From JAWKWH01 sp963669285 (GTDB lineage Bacteria > Pseudomonadota > Alphaproteobacteria > Rhizobiales > Rhizobiaceae): 64,000 bases of DNA. The position numbers and the translations under genes are program-made. Of the stretch, positions 36,816 through 45,891 are shown one piece after another (the stretch's first letter is position 1; every line of letters begins with the position of its first letter). Below the pieces are notes generated by a model. It had not been told where the DNA came from. It searched no databases and saw only the letters and a list, made by a program, of their open reading frames with translations. The stretch is from assembly GCA_963669285.2 (NCBI GenBank), contig CAXXSI010000011.1:186001-250000 (forward strand), written 5' to 3'.

Positions 36816-38178
36816 TTCCAGTCCTTCCAGATCGTCTTTCCGCCCACCACGGGGCTGGATTAACCGGTTTTCCGTCTTTTCGAAACTCTATATAGAGTTC
36901 CGGATTGCCATTTCCCGTCCTTTGTGCGACCGCGCTCGCCAAACGAACCTCTCCCATTGCGCCAACTGGCTCCCCCGCTAGCACGGATTGGCCAAGTGTC
37001 GCGTTGATTCGGTCCAATCCCGCCATAACGACATGATATCCGTCGCCTGCGTCAAGGATCAAGAGTTGACCGTAAGACCTAAACGGTCCCGAATATAACA
37101 CGATTGAATCGGCCGGAGCAGTAACAATAGCTCCCGATTGTGTTTGAACGGTGTCGCCACGCCGCCTGCCGCCGACACCATCCTTGGCGCCGAAACGGGT
37201 AGTGATTCGTCCCGATACCGGCAGTGCCAGCCGGCCCTTGAGCCGGGCGAATTGTCGGATCACCTCAAGACGGTTTGCCTTGGGTACAGGTCGATTTGCA
37301 AGCGCGGCCTGTCGCTTGCGGCGTTCTTCCTCGGCTCGGCGGGCCTCTTCCTGTGCTCTGCGAATGGAACCGATTTCCGATTCGAGAGAAGCAATCAAAT
37401 CTTTGAGATTGGTTGCCTTGCCAACCAATTTAGCTGCCTTCTGGCGCTCGGCGAGCATTTCGGATTCGGACCGATCCTGCAGGCGTTTCCGCTCAGCCAG
37501 AAGCTTGCCGAGACGCTCCTTCTCCGCAATCTGCTCAACGATGCGGGCGGCAAGCCGTTTGCGCTCCTCGGTAATCGACGCGGTTATCCTGGTCAGTGAT
37601 TTCAAATCGGCGATCAGGATTTCAGTTTCCTCTCTCAGTTCCGGGACGACGGCGCCCAGAAGAATGGCGCTGCGCACCGAAGCCAGTGCGTCTTCCGGGC
37701 GCACCAGCAGGGCTGGAGGCGGATTGAGACCCATGCGCTGCAATGCGCCGAGGACCTCGGCCAAAATCCCTCGGCGTAGTTTAAGCGATGTCCGGATGTC
37801 AAAGTCCCTCTTGCGCAAGGCTTCGAGCCGGTCCTCGATATCCTCGATGTCCTCGGAGATCTTCTTTTCGGTTTTGGCAGCCTGAATCAGCGCAGCCGTC
37901 AGGCTGGCGTTGTCCTTGCGGATCGCAGCGACTTCCTTTTCGAGCGTTTTGAGGCGATCGTCGGACAGGCTTATCTGCCGCTTGAGCTGTTCATAGACGC
38001 GGCGGTTCTTGTCGTTTCGTTGTTCCAGTTGTTCCGGATCGCCAGATTGGGCAAATCCAAATGTGACGGCACACACGACGACGCAACCGGATGCTGCCAG
38101 TTTTCTGATCGCTCCGGCGATGGAAAATCCAATGCCCAATTCGCGCCGCCTCGCAGTTTTCGGTCCCACATCACGCAT
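36805..38178 (-). CDS. envC: EnvC-like murein hydrolase activator (degenerate LytM domain)
   Basis: A 457-residue exported protein: signal (CVVVCAVTFGFAQ), a long coiled-coil from about 50 to 290 rich in K, E and R, and a C-terminal M23/LytM fold (LALPVSGRITTRFGAKDG). The M23 zinc residues are missing: the expected first histidine region reads GDTVQTQSG, and the HxH segment reads ELYIEFR. A LytM fold without metal ligands is the mark of EnvC-type amidase activators rather than active endopeptidases. It precedes ctpA with an 11-nt overlap, as is common in this order. Confidence 0.9.
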   Translation of the reverse strand: MRDVGPKTARRRELGIGFSIAGAIRKLAASGCVVVCAVTFGFAQSGDPEQLEQRNDKNRRVYEQLKRQISLSDDRLKTLEKEVAAIRKDNASLTAALIQAAKTEKKISEDIEDIEDRLEALRKRDFDIRTSLKLRRGILAEVLGALQRMGLNPPPALLVRPEDALASVRSAILLGAVVPELREETEILIADLKSLTRITASITEERKRLAARIVEQIAEKERLGKLLAERKRLQDRSESEMLAERQKAAKLVGKATNLKDLIASLESEIGSIRRAQEEARRAEEERRKRQAALANRPVPKANRLEVIRQFARLKGRLALPVSGRITTRFGAKDGVGGRRRGDTVQTQSGAIVTAPADSIVLYSGPFRSYGQLLILDAGDGYHVVMAGLDRINATLGQSVLAGEPVGAMGEVRLASAVAQRTGNGNPELYIEFRKDGKPVNPAPWWAERRSGRTGNDS

Positions 38179-38238
38179 ATGCCGGGATTTGTATTGATAC
38201 CGCGCTAACCGTGCCCGGTATTTTTGTCAATTTCCCGG

Positions 38239-38954
38239 CTCTAGGCTGTAGTGAAGAATTAACTATCTGATCCAGATTGCGATGGCGGCGATTTTGACGA
38301 ATCCGAGGTAGTTTTGGATGTGCTTGTCGTAGCGTGTTGCAACCCTTCTGAACTGTTTGAGCTTTGAGAAGAGATTTTCGATGAGGTGGCGAGCTTTGTA
38401 GAGTTGCCGGTCGAACGGGCGCGGCGTGGCATGCTGCGTCTTGGAATGACGGGCGTGGCGCCGGCCCTGCGCACCGCGTCAACAGCGTTTTGGCCGTCAG
38501 TTTGACCAGCCGTCAGGCCGTCGGCAGATGGATATCATTGCGATTTCGATGCGCAACCAGGCCTAGGCCATCGCTGGTTACAAGTTTGGTGGTCAGGCCG
38601 CCCTTGGAGCGGCCAAGACCGTGGGCATCAGGCCCCCCTTTTTGTGGCGTGCGCCGGCGGCCTGGGCGTGCGCTTTGACAATCGTCGCATCAAGCATCAG
38701 CCATTCCGTGTCCGGTTCGGCGCGCAGACGCTCGAACAAGGCCTCCAGCGCACCTGCCTCCACCCAGAGATAGTAGCGGACGCTCTGCCAGTGACCGTAG
38801 CGCGCAGGAAGGTTGCATTGAAAAATCGGCGGTTGTTGGCGTTGCGCCCGCGCGCCTTTCGCTAGGGCAGCAGATCCTTGATCTGTTCCCGGTCAGTTCC
38901 TGATAATTCGACATCTCATTTAATCTCCGATCCAATCATGGCTACAGCCTAGAG
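38239..38954 (-). mobile_element. Decayed IS5-family element (IS427-type)
   Basis: The segment is bounded by 13-bp perfect inverted ends, CTCTAGGCTGTAG at 38239-38251 and CTACAGCCTAGAG at 38942-38954. The CTAG inside each end is probably the duplicated target, because IS427-type elements often insert at CTAG. At about 716 bp it is shorter than an intact ~800-900-bp element, and the transposase is broken. It lies between envC and an inverted-repeat element, in the envC-rlmH gap. Confidence 0.8.
38263..38935 (-). pseudogene. IS5-family transposase remnant (multiple frameshifts)
   Basis: Fragments of a DDE transposase can be followed on the minus strand in changing frames. First come an N-terminal piece (EQIKDLLP, then an in-frame stop) and LPARYGHWQSVRYYL. 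These are followed by ALFERLRAEPDTEWLMLDAT and KAHAQAAGARHKKGG, then GLGRSKGGLTTKLV. The tail reads DRQLYKARHLIENLFSKLKQ and ends IAIWIR before a stop at 38263. At least two frameshifts, a stop and an internal loss between the middle and the tail make it non-functional. Confidence 0.85.
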
Positions 38955-39258
38955 TCGTTCATCTTTAGATGGAAGCGGTTTGATGGGATGGTTTTTTCGT
39001 CTCAGCAAGGAGAATACCGCAGCGCGATATGGATATCGTGCGAGGATTTCGACGACGCTGAGGCGGAAAAGACGTCCAAGCCGAACGGGAGAAAATACTG
39101 ATTTTTCGCAACAAACCGCAATCGTTTCAACTTGTTCTTTCGCGTTCTGGACGTTGTCGCGCAAGGCTAACGGTGCTCGCACCGCGTCGCATTGCGCTCC
39201 TCGCCAGACCACGAATGAGCGGCGTTCAAACGATTCCAGCTAAAGATCAACGGCTCTA
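38950..39258. repeat. ~310-bp element with 35-bp imperfect inverted termini
   Basis: The left end (38950-38984) begins TAGAGTCGTTCATCTTTAG. The right end (39224-39258), read in reverse complement, begins TAGAGCCGTTGATCTTTAG. About 27 of 35 positions agree. The inside has no coding character; open frames there on both strands look like chance. The ends resemble the CTAGAG-type palindromic intergenic repeats common in Hyphomicrobiales genomes. The left end abuts the CTAG used by the IS element, and the right end runs into the rlmH stop codon. Confidence 0.6.
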
Positions 39259-39738
39259 AGCGCGATGATAAGGATGGCCAGAGAGAATTGTCGTTATCCG
39301 GTACAATTGTTCGGCAAGCATGATTCGGGCGATCTGGTGCGGCCAGCTTAGTTTTCCAAATGACAGCACCAGGCTCGCGGCCTGTTTGAGAGTTTGGTCG
39401 TGACCATCGGGACCACCGATAGCAAAAACGCAATCGCGAATACCGTCGTCACGCATTGCTGACAATCTGTTGGCCAGGCTTTGCGAATCGACGTCTTTCC
39501 CGGTCTCGTCCAGCAGGATCAAGCTGTGCCCGCTTGCCAGAAGCGGTTCCAGCTTTGATGCCTCATCACGGCGCCGGGTAGCAACGTCGCCGGCCCGGCT
39601 TTCGGGGATTTGTTGCAAACCAGCGAATTCGAGACCGATCGAAGGGCCGATCTTGGAGAACCGCTCAAGGTACCTGCGGCAAAGTTCTTCTTCCGGGCCG
39701 CGTTTCAGTCGCCCGACCGCATGGATTGTTATGCGCAC
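39256..39738 (-). CDS. rlmH: 23S rRNA pseudouridine-1915 N3-methyltransferase
   Basis: RlmH (SPOUT fold) methylates pseudouridine 1915 in helix 69 of 23S rRNA. The 160-residue protein starts MRITIHAVGRLKRGPE and has the knot motifs LILLDETGKDVDSQ, FAIGGPDGHDQ and LSFGKLSWPHQIARIMLAEQ, ending GHPYHRA as in the family. Its TAG stop coincides with the terminal TAG of the adjacent inverted-repeat element. It follows rsfS, the usual order. Confidence 0.96.
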   Translation of the reverse strand: MRITIHAVGRLKRGPEEELCRRYLERFSKIGPSIGLEFAGLQQIPESRAGDVATRRRDEASKLEPLLASGHSLILLDETGKDVDSQSLANRLSAMRDDGIRDCVFAIGGPDGHDQTLKQAASLVLSFGKLSWPHQIARIMLAEQLYRITTILSGHPYHRA

Positions 39739-39758
39739 GTTTGCCGGCCAGACCGCGA

Positions 39759-40118
39759 CTAATGGACGGTCTGCTCATCAAGATCCGGCGCCAGCCACAT
39801 CTTCTCGATGTTGTAGAAGTCGCGAACTTCAGGGCGAAAAACGTGCACGATGATATCGCCCGCATCGATGAGCACCCAGTCTGCGCTCTGCAAGCCTTCC
39901 ACGCGCGCTTTTCCCAATCCGGCATCCTTGAGCGCTTTCAGCAAATGATCGGCTACGGCGGAAACGTGCCGGTGCGATCGCCCTGACGCGACAACCATAT
40001 GATCGCCGAGACTGGATTTACCCTGAATGTCGATGGGAACAATGTTTTCGGCCTTGGAGTCTTCGAGACTGGCAAGAACGACGTTGAGTGCCGCTGATGA
40101 GTCGTGATTTACGCTCAT
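39759..40118 (-). CDS. rsfS: Ribosomal silencing factor RsfS
   Basis: RsfS binds ribosomal protein L14 and blocks subunit joining during starvation. I chose the start at 40118 (MSVNHDSSAALNVVLASLED), giving 119 residues. The family core is visible in IVPIDIQGKSSLGDHMVVAS, GRSHRHVSAVADHLL and WVLIDAGDIIVHVFRPEVR. The longer frame to 40217 is not supported. It lies 20 nt before rlmH. Confidence 0.95.
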   Translation of the reverse strand: MSVNHDSSAALNVVLASLEDSKAENIVPIDIQGKSSLGDHMVVASGRSHRHVSAVADHLLKALKDAGLGKARVEGLQSADWVLIDAGDIIVHVFRPEVRDFYNIEKMWLAPDLDEQTVH

Positions 40119-40272
40119 GTCGGCTGGTGAAGGATCGCGAGATGCCTTCCGCGTATTTGCTGTTCTCAGTGTCTTTCCTTTCCTAGCAAGAACAACCAAA
40201 TGGCCCGGCCAAATCACCGGACACCTCTAGATATGCAGGAAATTGTTAAGGATTCAAGACGGGCGGACAAAT

Positions 40273-41601
40273 CTATGGCGTTCGGCCGTCCTGGGAATCT
40301 TGCTCATCGGGCCAATATGCAAGATCGGCAGGAACCGGCGCCTGGGCTGACATCGGGGCGAAAGTGCCGCCCTCGTCGACCGGAACAGGTTCAGCTATTG
40401 CGAGCCGCCAAATCACAAAAATTCCGAAAACAATCGCAATCGCGGTCGCAAGGACGATAAAGGTTGCGGTGCCAAATGCCGCCGTCAGCATGGTCGCCAT
40501 ACCAGGGATCAGAAACCCGGAAAGGGACCAGGCAAACAGCATGGTGCTCGCGACCTGAACCAGTTCCTTCTTTTCGGCCCGGTCGCTGGCGTGAGCATTG
40601 GCAATTGAGAAAATGGATTCCGTCGATCCTGCCCATACGACATAGATGAAGATCAGAATCGAGATTGGTGAACCGTCCATCAACCAGGCAAAGATACCGG
40701 CAATCGCAACGGCAACCGCAGCGGCCAGGAGGACGTAACGCCGGTCCATACGGTCGGAGACCCAACCGGCGGGCAGTTGGACAAGCAGAGTCCCAAGCGG
40801 CATCGCCAGCATCATCAGGGCAACATCGGATTTGGAGTAGCCCGATGCTGTCAGGTGTATCGGCGAAAAACCGGCGACCATCATCGTCAGACCGCCGACG
40901 GCCAGCATTCCGATGAGCGCGACCGGTGAAATCTGCCACACAGACCTGATCGCAATGGACGCGGTTTCCGGCGGTGCCGGCGGACGCAGCCGGGTCAGAC
41001 CGACCGGCACTATTGAAAAGGCAGCGAACGCGATTGAGATTGTCGGTGCCAGCGAACCGGAAACATCGATATAGGCGATAATGTATGAACCGGAGCCGAT
41101 ACCAATGACATAGGCGACATAGAAGATGGCCATTACACGGCCACGAATCTCGTTGCCGACCACATCGTTCAGCCAGCTCTGCGCAACAATGAACAATCCG
41201 CTGATCGCAAAACCGTACATAAAGCGCCCCGCCGCCCATGAAAGCGGGACGGTCGCCAGCCCGAGAATCACGTTGGAAAGGATAATCAGCGCGGACAATG
41301 TCATGAAAACGCGGGCATGACCGGCACGCGCCACAAGATGGCCGGTCAGAAAACACCCGGCAATGCCACCTGCCGATAGCGCTGTGATCATGGCGCCCGC
41401 CCAAGCGGGTTCAAAGCCATCTGCTGCAAGACGCAACGGAATAAACGCAAACATGAGCCCATTGCCAACGGCGATCAGGGCCATTGAAATAATCACGCTG
41501 GTAACCGCGATCGCCGGTGTCGGTAACTCACCGGCACCGTATTCAAGATCGTCGGTCGGTTCGATATGCGTGCTCACCAACCAAGCATCTGCCGATTTCA
41601 A
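40273..41601 (-). CDS. Major facilitator superfamily transporter
   Basis: A 442-residue MFS protein with about twelve hydrophobic helices beginning near residue 30 (VTSVIISMALIAVGNGLMFAFIPLRL). The loop between helices 2 and 3 reads GHLVARAGHARVF, and the between-halves equivalent reads LPAGWVSDRMDRRYV, the MFS D-R motif. The sub-group resembles YcaD/YfcJ-type exporters; the substrate cannot be read. It sits between nadD and rsfS, splitting a gene run that is normally contiguous, and probably shares their transcript or has its own promoter in the 155-bp gap before rsfS. Confidence 0.88.
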   Translation of the reverse strand: MKSADAWLVSTHIEPTDDLEYGAGELPTPAIAVTSVIISMALIAVGNGLMFAFIPLRLAADGFEPAWAGAMITALSAGGIAGCFLTGHLVARAGHARVFMTLSALIILSNVILGLATVPLSWAAGRFMYGFAISGLFIVAQSWLNDVVGNEIRGRVMAIFYVAYVIGIGSGSYIIAYIDVSGSLAPTISIAFAAFSIVPVGLTRLRPPAPPETASIAIRSVWQISPVALIGMLAVGGLTMMVAGFSPIHLTASGYSKSDVALMMLAMPLGTLLVQLPAGWVSDRMDRRYVLLAAAVAVAIAGIFAWLMDGSPISILIFIYVVWAGSTESIFSIANAHASDRAEKKELVQVASTMLFAWSLSGFLIPGMATMLTAAFGTATFIVLATAIAIVFGIFVIWRLAIAEPVPVDEGGTFAPMSAQAPVPADLAYWPDEQDSQDGRTP

Positions 41602-41652
41602 TCACCGGGAAGCAGAAAATGCGACACGAATTTCATCAGCGACCCTGCTGGA

Positions 41653-42315
41653 TCAGCCGCCGTTGCGGATTGCCGTCGAGGACAGCGATGATCGTGGACC
41701 ATGAATGAATGTCCATGCCGGTGCGTCGCAGCGCGCCAAAAGTGAGGCATCTTCCTCATCGATGCGCGCGAAGTCATATGACTTTGCCATGATCGAGGAA
41801 AGAAAGGAGAGCGTGGAGCCGGGCCTGTCGATTACCGCGATAGGGACTTGCTCCGCTATTTGACGCCAGCGCTGCCATTTGTGAAAGTTCTTCAAATTGT
41901 CGGCGCCCATGATCCAAACAAAATTCACGCCGGGATTGCGCGTAAGCACCAGATCGACAGTATCGGCTGAATAGCGGACATGATTGGCGGCCTCGAAAGC
42001 GGTTACCTTGATACGCCGGTCATCGGCGATTGCTTCCGATGCGCTGACACGTTGCGCCAGTGGCTTCAGTTCGCTGGTTGATTTCAGTGGACTGCCGGGC
42101 GTGACAATCCACCAAAGCTGATCCAGAGCAAGCCGGCGCAAGGCGATTTCGGCAACTAACCGGTGGCCCTCGTGAGGCGGATTGAACGATCCGCCGAACA
42201 AGCCTACCGAAAGGTCTTTCGCGGCATTTGGCATGCGCAGATAGTGCGATGAAACCCGCTGGATCTCTTCGTGCGCCGCACTCAAGGCCGAATCTGACCT
42301 GTTCCGCGCACACAA
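41653..42315 (-). CDS. nadD: Nicotinate-nucleotide adenylyltransferase
   Basis: NadD adenylates nicotinate mononucleotide to deamido-NAD and so follows PncB in the salvage route. The nucleotidyltransferase motifs are LFGGSFNPPHEGHRLVA and the C-terminal SLSSTAIR. The frame opens at a TTG at 42315, giving 220 residues. An ATG at 42234 (MPNAAKDLSVGLFGG) is the other candidate and gives 193. Neither has a clear ribosome binding site. The longer start overlaps proA by 34 nt. Confidence 0.92.
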   Translation of the reverse strand: MCARNRSDSALSAAHEEIQRVSSHYLRMPNAAKDLSVGLFGGSFNPPHEGHRLVAEIALRRLALDQLWWIVTPGSPLKSTSELKPLAQRVSASEAIADDRRIKVTAFEAANHVRYSADTVDLVLTRNPGVNFVWIMGADNLKNFHKWQRWRQIAEQVPIAVIDRPGSTLSFLSSIMAKSYDFARIDEEDASLLARCDAPAWTFIHGPRSSLSSTAIRNGG

Positions 42316-43568
42316 TACTTGAATGATGTCAGTTGCTGTACGCCAACCGGACCGCGCGCATGCATTTTGCCGGTGGCAATACCGATTTCGGCACCCATAC
42401 CGAACTCGCCGCCGTCGGCAAACTGGGTCGAGGCATTGTGCAGCAGTATCGCAGAATCAATCTCATGGAAAAACCGTTCGGCGACGTTCCTGTCGCGTGC
42501 AATGATCGATTCGGTATGGCTGGATGAATACCGGTTGATGTGCTTGATCGCCCCGTCAATCCCGTCAACGATCGCAACGGATATTATTGCATCGAGATAT
42601 TCGGTCGACCAGTCTTCGTCGGTGGCCGGAATGGCGGGTGGAAAACCGCGTTTCACATCGACATCACCACGCACCTCGCAGCCGGCGTTGACCAATGCCT
42701 GGAGAATCCGGTTCATGTGGGTGCCGATAGCCGCCCGGTCGATGAGAAGGGTTTCGACCGCACCGCAGATGCCTGTTCTGCGCATCTTTGCGTTCACCGT
42801 GACATCGATCGACATGTCCAGATCTGCGGATTTATCGATGTAGATGTGGCAGATCCCCTCAAGATGGGCGAATACGGGCACCCGCGCCTCGTTTTGCACC
42901 CGCTCGACAAGGCCCTTGCCGCCGCGGGGAACGATGACGTCGATAGTTCCATCGAGCCCTTTGAGCATCTCCCCGACTGCGGCCCGATCTGTGACCGGCA
43001 CCAGTTGAACGGCATCGCCGGGCAAGCTGGAGGTTTCCAGCCCGTGAAGCAGGCATTTATGGATGGCCTGCGAAGAATGGTATGAGTCGGACCCGCCACG
43101 CAGGATGACGGCGTTACCGGCCTTCAGGCAGAGCGCTGCAGCGTCGGCGGTGACATTGGGGCGGCTCTCGTAGATGACGCCAAGAACACCAAGCGGGGTG
43201 CGAACGCGTTCGATCTTCAGACCGTTCGGCCTATTCCATGCGTCGATGATCTCGCCGACCGGGTCGTCCAGTGCAGCGATTGCGCGTATGCCATCCGATA
43301 TCGACTTGATGCGTTCCTCGGTCAGCGTCAACCGGTCGATGAAGGCCGGGCTGAGACCGCTCGTCTCAGCATTTGCCAGATCTTTCGCGTTGGCCTCCAA
43401 AATGGTTTCGACCTCATGGTCGACCACCATCGCCATCGCAAACAGCGCGTCGTTCTTGGCGCCGGGATCGGCAATTGCAGTTTTGTGCGCCGCCGCACGG
43501 GCGCGGTTTCCCATGTCTGACATGAGCTCGGTGACGTTAGTGCTGCTGTTTTGCGTTTTGTCGAGCAT
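42282..43568 (-). CDS. proA: Glutamate-5-semialdehyde dehydrogenase (gamma-glutamyl phosphate reductase)
   Basis: ProA reduces gamma-glutamyl phosphate to glutamate semialdehyde, the second step of proline synthesis. The 428-residue protein has the aldehyde dehydrogenase fold, with the catalytic cysteine in RRTGICGAVETLLID. Other family blocks are PLGVLGVIYESRPNVT, NAVILRGGSDSYHSSQ and YSSSHTESI. It lies 24 nt after proB, giving the order obgE-proB-proA-nadD. Confidence 0.97.
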   Translation of the reverse strand: MLDKTQNSSTNVTELMSDMGNRARAAAHKTAIADPGAKNDALFAMAMVVDHEVETILEANAKDLANAETSGLSPAFIDRLTLTEERIKSISDGIRAIAALDDPVGEIIDAWNRPNGLKIERVRTPLGVLGVIYESRPNVTADAAALCLKAGNAVILRGGSDSYHSSQAIHKCLLHGLETSSLPGDAVQLVPVTDRAAVGEMLKGLDGTIDVIVPRGGKGLVERVQNEARVPVFAHLEGICHIYIDKSADLDMSIDVTVNAKMRRTGICGAVETLLIDRAAIGTHMNRILQALVNAGCEVRGDVDVKRGFPPAIPATDEDWSTEYLDAIISVAIVDGIDGAIKHINRYSSSHTESIIARDRNVAERFFHEIDSAILLHNASTQFADGGEFGMGAEIGIATGKMHARGPVGVQQLTSFKYCVRGTGQIRP

Positions 43569-43592
43569 GTTTTCTTGTTTCCCTGCAGTCGA

Positions 43593-44720
43593 TCAGGCTG
43601 CGTTCTTGGGTCCGGCCATCACGAGATCGTCACGATGAATCATGGCCGCGCGCGCCTCGTAGCCAAGTCTGTCGGCAATCTCGCTACTCTTCAGGCCTAT
43701 GATCTTTACGGCATCGGTCACGTCGTAGGCAACTAGGCCGCGAGCGACCAATTGCTGTTCGTGATTGATGACCGCAACAGTATCGCCACGTGAAAAAAGG
43801 CCTGAAACGGCGGTTACACCCGCTGGCAGTAGCGACTTGCCGGCGTGCAGCGCCCGGACTGCTCCGTCGTCGATGGTCAATTGGCCGGCTGGTTCGAGGT
43901 TTCCGGCGATCCAGGTCTTGTAGCTTCTGATCGGACGCGACGAGGCCCGAAACAACGTTGCTCTCGCGCCCTTGGAAATGGCCGACAAAGGATTCATGTG
44001 CGTGCCAGCGGTTATGATCATCTCCGCTCCGGCACCGGTAACGATGCGACCGGCATCCAGTTTGGTGCGCATTCCGCCCCGCGACAAGCCGGAGCCGGCA
44101 TCGCCGGCCATTAATTCGATTTCCGGTGTAATCCGATCGACTTCGGCGATGAAGCGAGCCTTCGGATTGTCGATTGGCGGAGCCGAGTACAATCCATCAA
44201 CATCGCTCAATAGGACCAGAAGATCGGCACCCATCATGGTTGCCACCCGGGCGGCCAGACGGTCATTGTCACCGTACCGGATCTCCGAAGTCGCGACCGT
44301 GTCGTTTTCATTGATGACCGGGACCGCTCCCAGCTTCAGGAGGGTTGAGATCGTGGCGCGCGCATTGAGATATCGCCGGCGTTCCTCGGTATCGCCCAGC
44401 GTGACAAGCACCTGACCCGATGTCAGCTCATGTTCGCCGAGTGCTTCCGCCCAAGCGCGGGCAAGTGCGATCTGCCCTGCAGCCGCGGCCGCCTGGCTTT
44501 CCTCAAGCTTCAATGGGCGCAAGCCTAGATCGAGAATGGTACGTCCGAGCGCGATCGCGCCGGAGGAGACGATCATGACCTGGGATCCGCCACGCGTCAG
44601 ATCGATGACATCCTGGCAAAGCGAGGCCAGCCAATCGCGTTTGAGACCGGACTTCGGATCGACCAGGAGGGCTGAGCCGATCTTCACGCAGATGCGGCGA
44701 TATTCCGATAGCGGTTTCAT
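43593..44720 (-). CDS. proB: Glutamate 5-kinase
   Basis: ProB phosphorylates glutamate, the committed and proline-inhibited step of proline synthesis. The 375-residue protein has the amino-acid kinase domain (CVKIGSALLVDPKSGLKRDW, VIVSSGAIALG-type MIVSSGAIALG, NENDTVATSEIRYGDNDRLA, GGMRTKLDAGRI) and a C-terminal PUA domain (about 275-355). The start overlaps the obgE stop by 4 nt (ATGA). Confidence 0.97.
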   Translation of the reverse strand: MKPLSEYRRICVKIGSALLVDPKSGLKRDWLASLCQDVIDLTRGGSQVMIVSSGAIALGRTILDLGLRPLKLEESQAAAAAGQIALARAWAEALGEHELTSGQVLVTLGDTEERRRYLNARATISTLLKLGAVPVINENDTVATSEIRYGDNDRLAARVATMMGADLLVLLSDVDGLYSAPPIDNPKARFIAEVDRITPEIELMAGDAGSGLSRGGMRTKLDAGRIVTGAGAEMIITAGTHMNPLSAISKGARATLFRASSRPIRSYKTWIAGNLEPAGQLTIDDGAVRALHAGKSLLPAGVTAVSGLFSRGDTVAVINHEQQLVARGLVAYDVTDAVKIIGLKSSEIADRLGYEARAAMIHRDDLVMAGPKNAA

Positions 44721-45766
44721 GGCATGTCATCCGTCTTTTGCCACCGCGGGTCTGTTGTCTCGGGCGTTTCCTGTTTGCGGGTGCCGGCGATTATCTCCAT
44801 GAGCTTGCGCAGGGAGGCCTCGATTCCCTCACCCGTCGCCGCAGATATCACCACAACTGCCTTGCCGCTGATTGTCGTCAGATCCGATCGCAGCTTCTCT
44901 CGATCTTCCTCGTCAAGCAGATCACATTGCGACAGCGCGACGATCTCGGGTTTTTCCGCCAATCCGTGGCCATAGGCTTCGAGCTCGCGCCGCACCGTCC
45001 GATACGCCTCGATAGGATCCTCCTCGCGTGCGGAAACCAGGTGAAGCAAAACCCGGGTGCGTTCGACATGACCGAGAAAGCGATCGCCAATGCCGATACC
45101 CTCATGCGCGCCTTCGATCAGACCGGGGATATCGGCAAGGACAAATTCGCGGGCATCGATGCGAGCCACCCCAAGGCCGGGATGCAGTGTGGTGAAAGGA
45201 TAGTCGGCGATTTTGGGCTTTGCCGCGGTCACACGCGCCAGATAGGTCGACTTGCCGGCATTCGGCAAGCCGACGAGGCCGGCGTCGGCAATCAGCTTGA
45301 GCCGCAACCTGATCGTTCGTTCCTCGCCCGGTAGTCCGGGATTGGCGCGGCGCGGGGCGCGATTGGTCGACGACTTGAAATGCATGTTGCCGAACCCGCC
45401 ATTGCCGCCCTTGGCCAGCAAAAAACGATCTCCGATATCAACCAGATCACAGATAAGCGTTTCGTCGTCCTCTTCGAACACCTGTGTGCCTGCCGGAACC
45501 TTCAGGGTTACATCCGCACCTTTGGCGCCTGTCTTGTGACGGCCCATGCCGTGCATGCCGGTCTTGGCTTTGAAATGCTGTTTGTAGCGATAGTCGATCA
45601 GTGTGTTCAGCCCGTCGACGGCTTCCACCCACACATCGCCGCCGCGACCGCCATCGCCGCCATCAGGTCCGCCAAACTCTATGAACTTTTCGCGTCGGAA
45701 CGAAACCGAACCGGCGCCGCCGTCGCCCGAGCGGATATAGACCTTTGCTGTGTCCAGAAATTTCAT
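44717..45766 (-). CDS. obgE: GTPase Obg
   Basis: Obg is an essential GTPase of late 50S ribosome assembly. The 349-residue protein has the glycine-rich Obg domain (GDGGAGSVSFRREKF, GGPDGGDGGRGGDVWVEA, GKGGNGGFGN-like KGGNGGFGNMHF). The G domain has G1 GLPNAGKSTYL, the G2/switch segment YPFTTLHPGLGV, G3 DIPGLIEGAH and G4 SQCDLLDE. It heads the obgE-proB-proA-nadD gene run and is divergent from the endonuclease-like gene. Confidence 0.97.
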   Translation of the reverse strand: MKFLDTAKVYIRSGDGGAGSVSFRREKFIEFGGPDGGDGGRGGDVWVEAVDGLNTLIDYRYKQHFKAKTGMHGMGRHKTGAKGADVTLKVPAGTQVFEEDDETLICDLVDIGDRFLLAKGGNGGFGNMHFKSSTNRAPRRANPGLPGEERTIRLRLKLIADAGLVGLPNAGKSTYLARVTAAKPKIADYPFTTLHPGLGVARIDAREFVLADIPGLIEGAHEGIGIGDRFLGHVERTRVLLHLVSAREEDPIEAYRTVRRELEAYGHGLAEKPEIVALSQCDLLDEEDREKLRSDLTTISGKAVVVISAATGEGIEASLRKLMEIIAGTRKQETPETTDPRWQKTDDMP

Positions 45767-45891
45767 GGCTGCGTTGCCCTGAGGTCAGGCGGGATCGTAT
45801 TGAGCTGAAGGGATTGATGCTCTATCGCATGGAAGCAACTAAAACGATAGCACTTGGAAAAAATTCTGTTCGGCGGGGTAAATCCGTGGTT

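Noticed and set aside
39134..39147. GTTC-N6-GTTC, resembling the alphaproteobacterial LexA site
   Set aside because: The spacing is six, not the required seven, and it lies inside the repeat element far from any SOS gene.
38949..39243. Two 87-residue frames on opposite strands
   Set aside because: Both lie inside the inverted-repeat element and resemble no protein family; openness on both strands reflects base composition.
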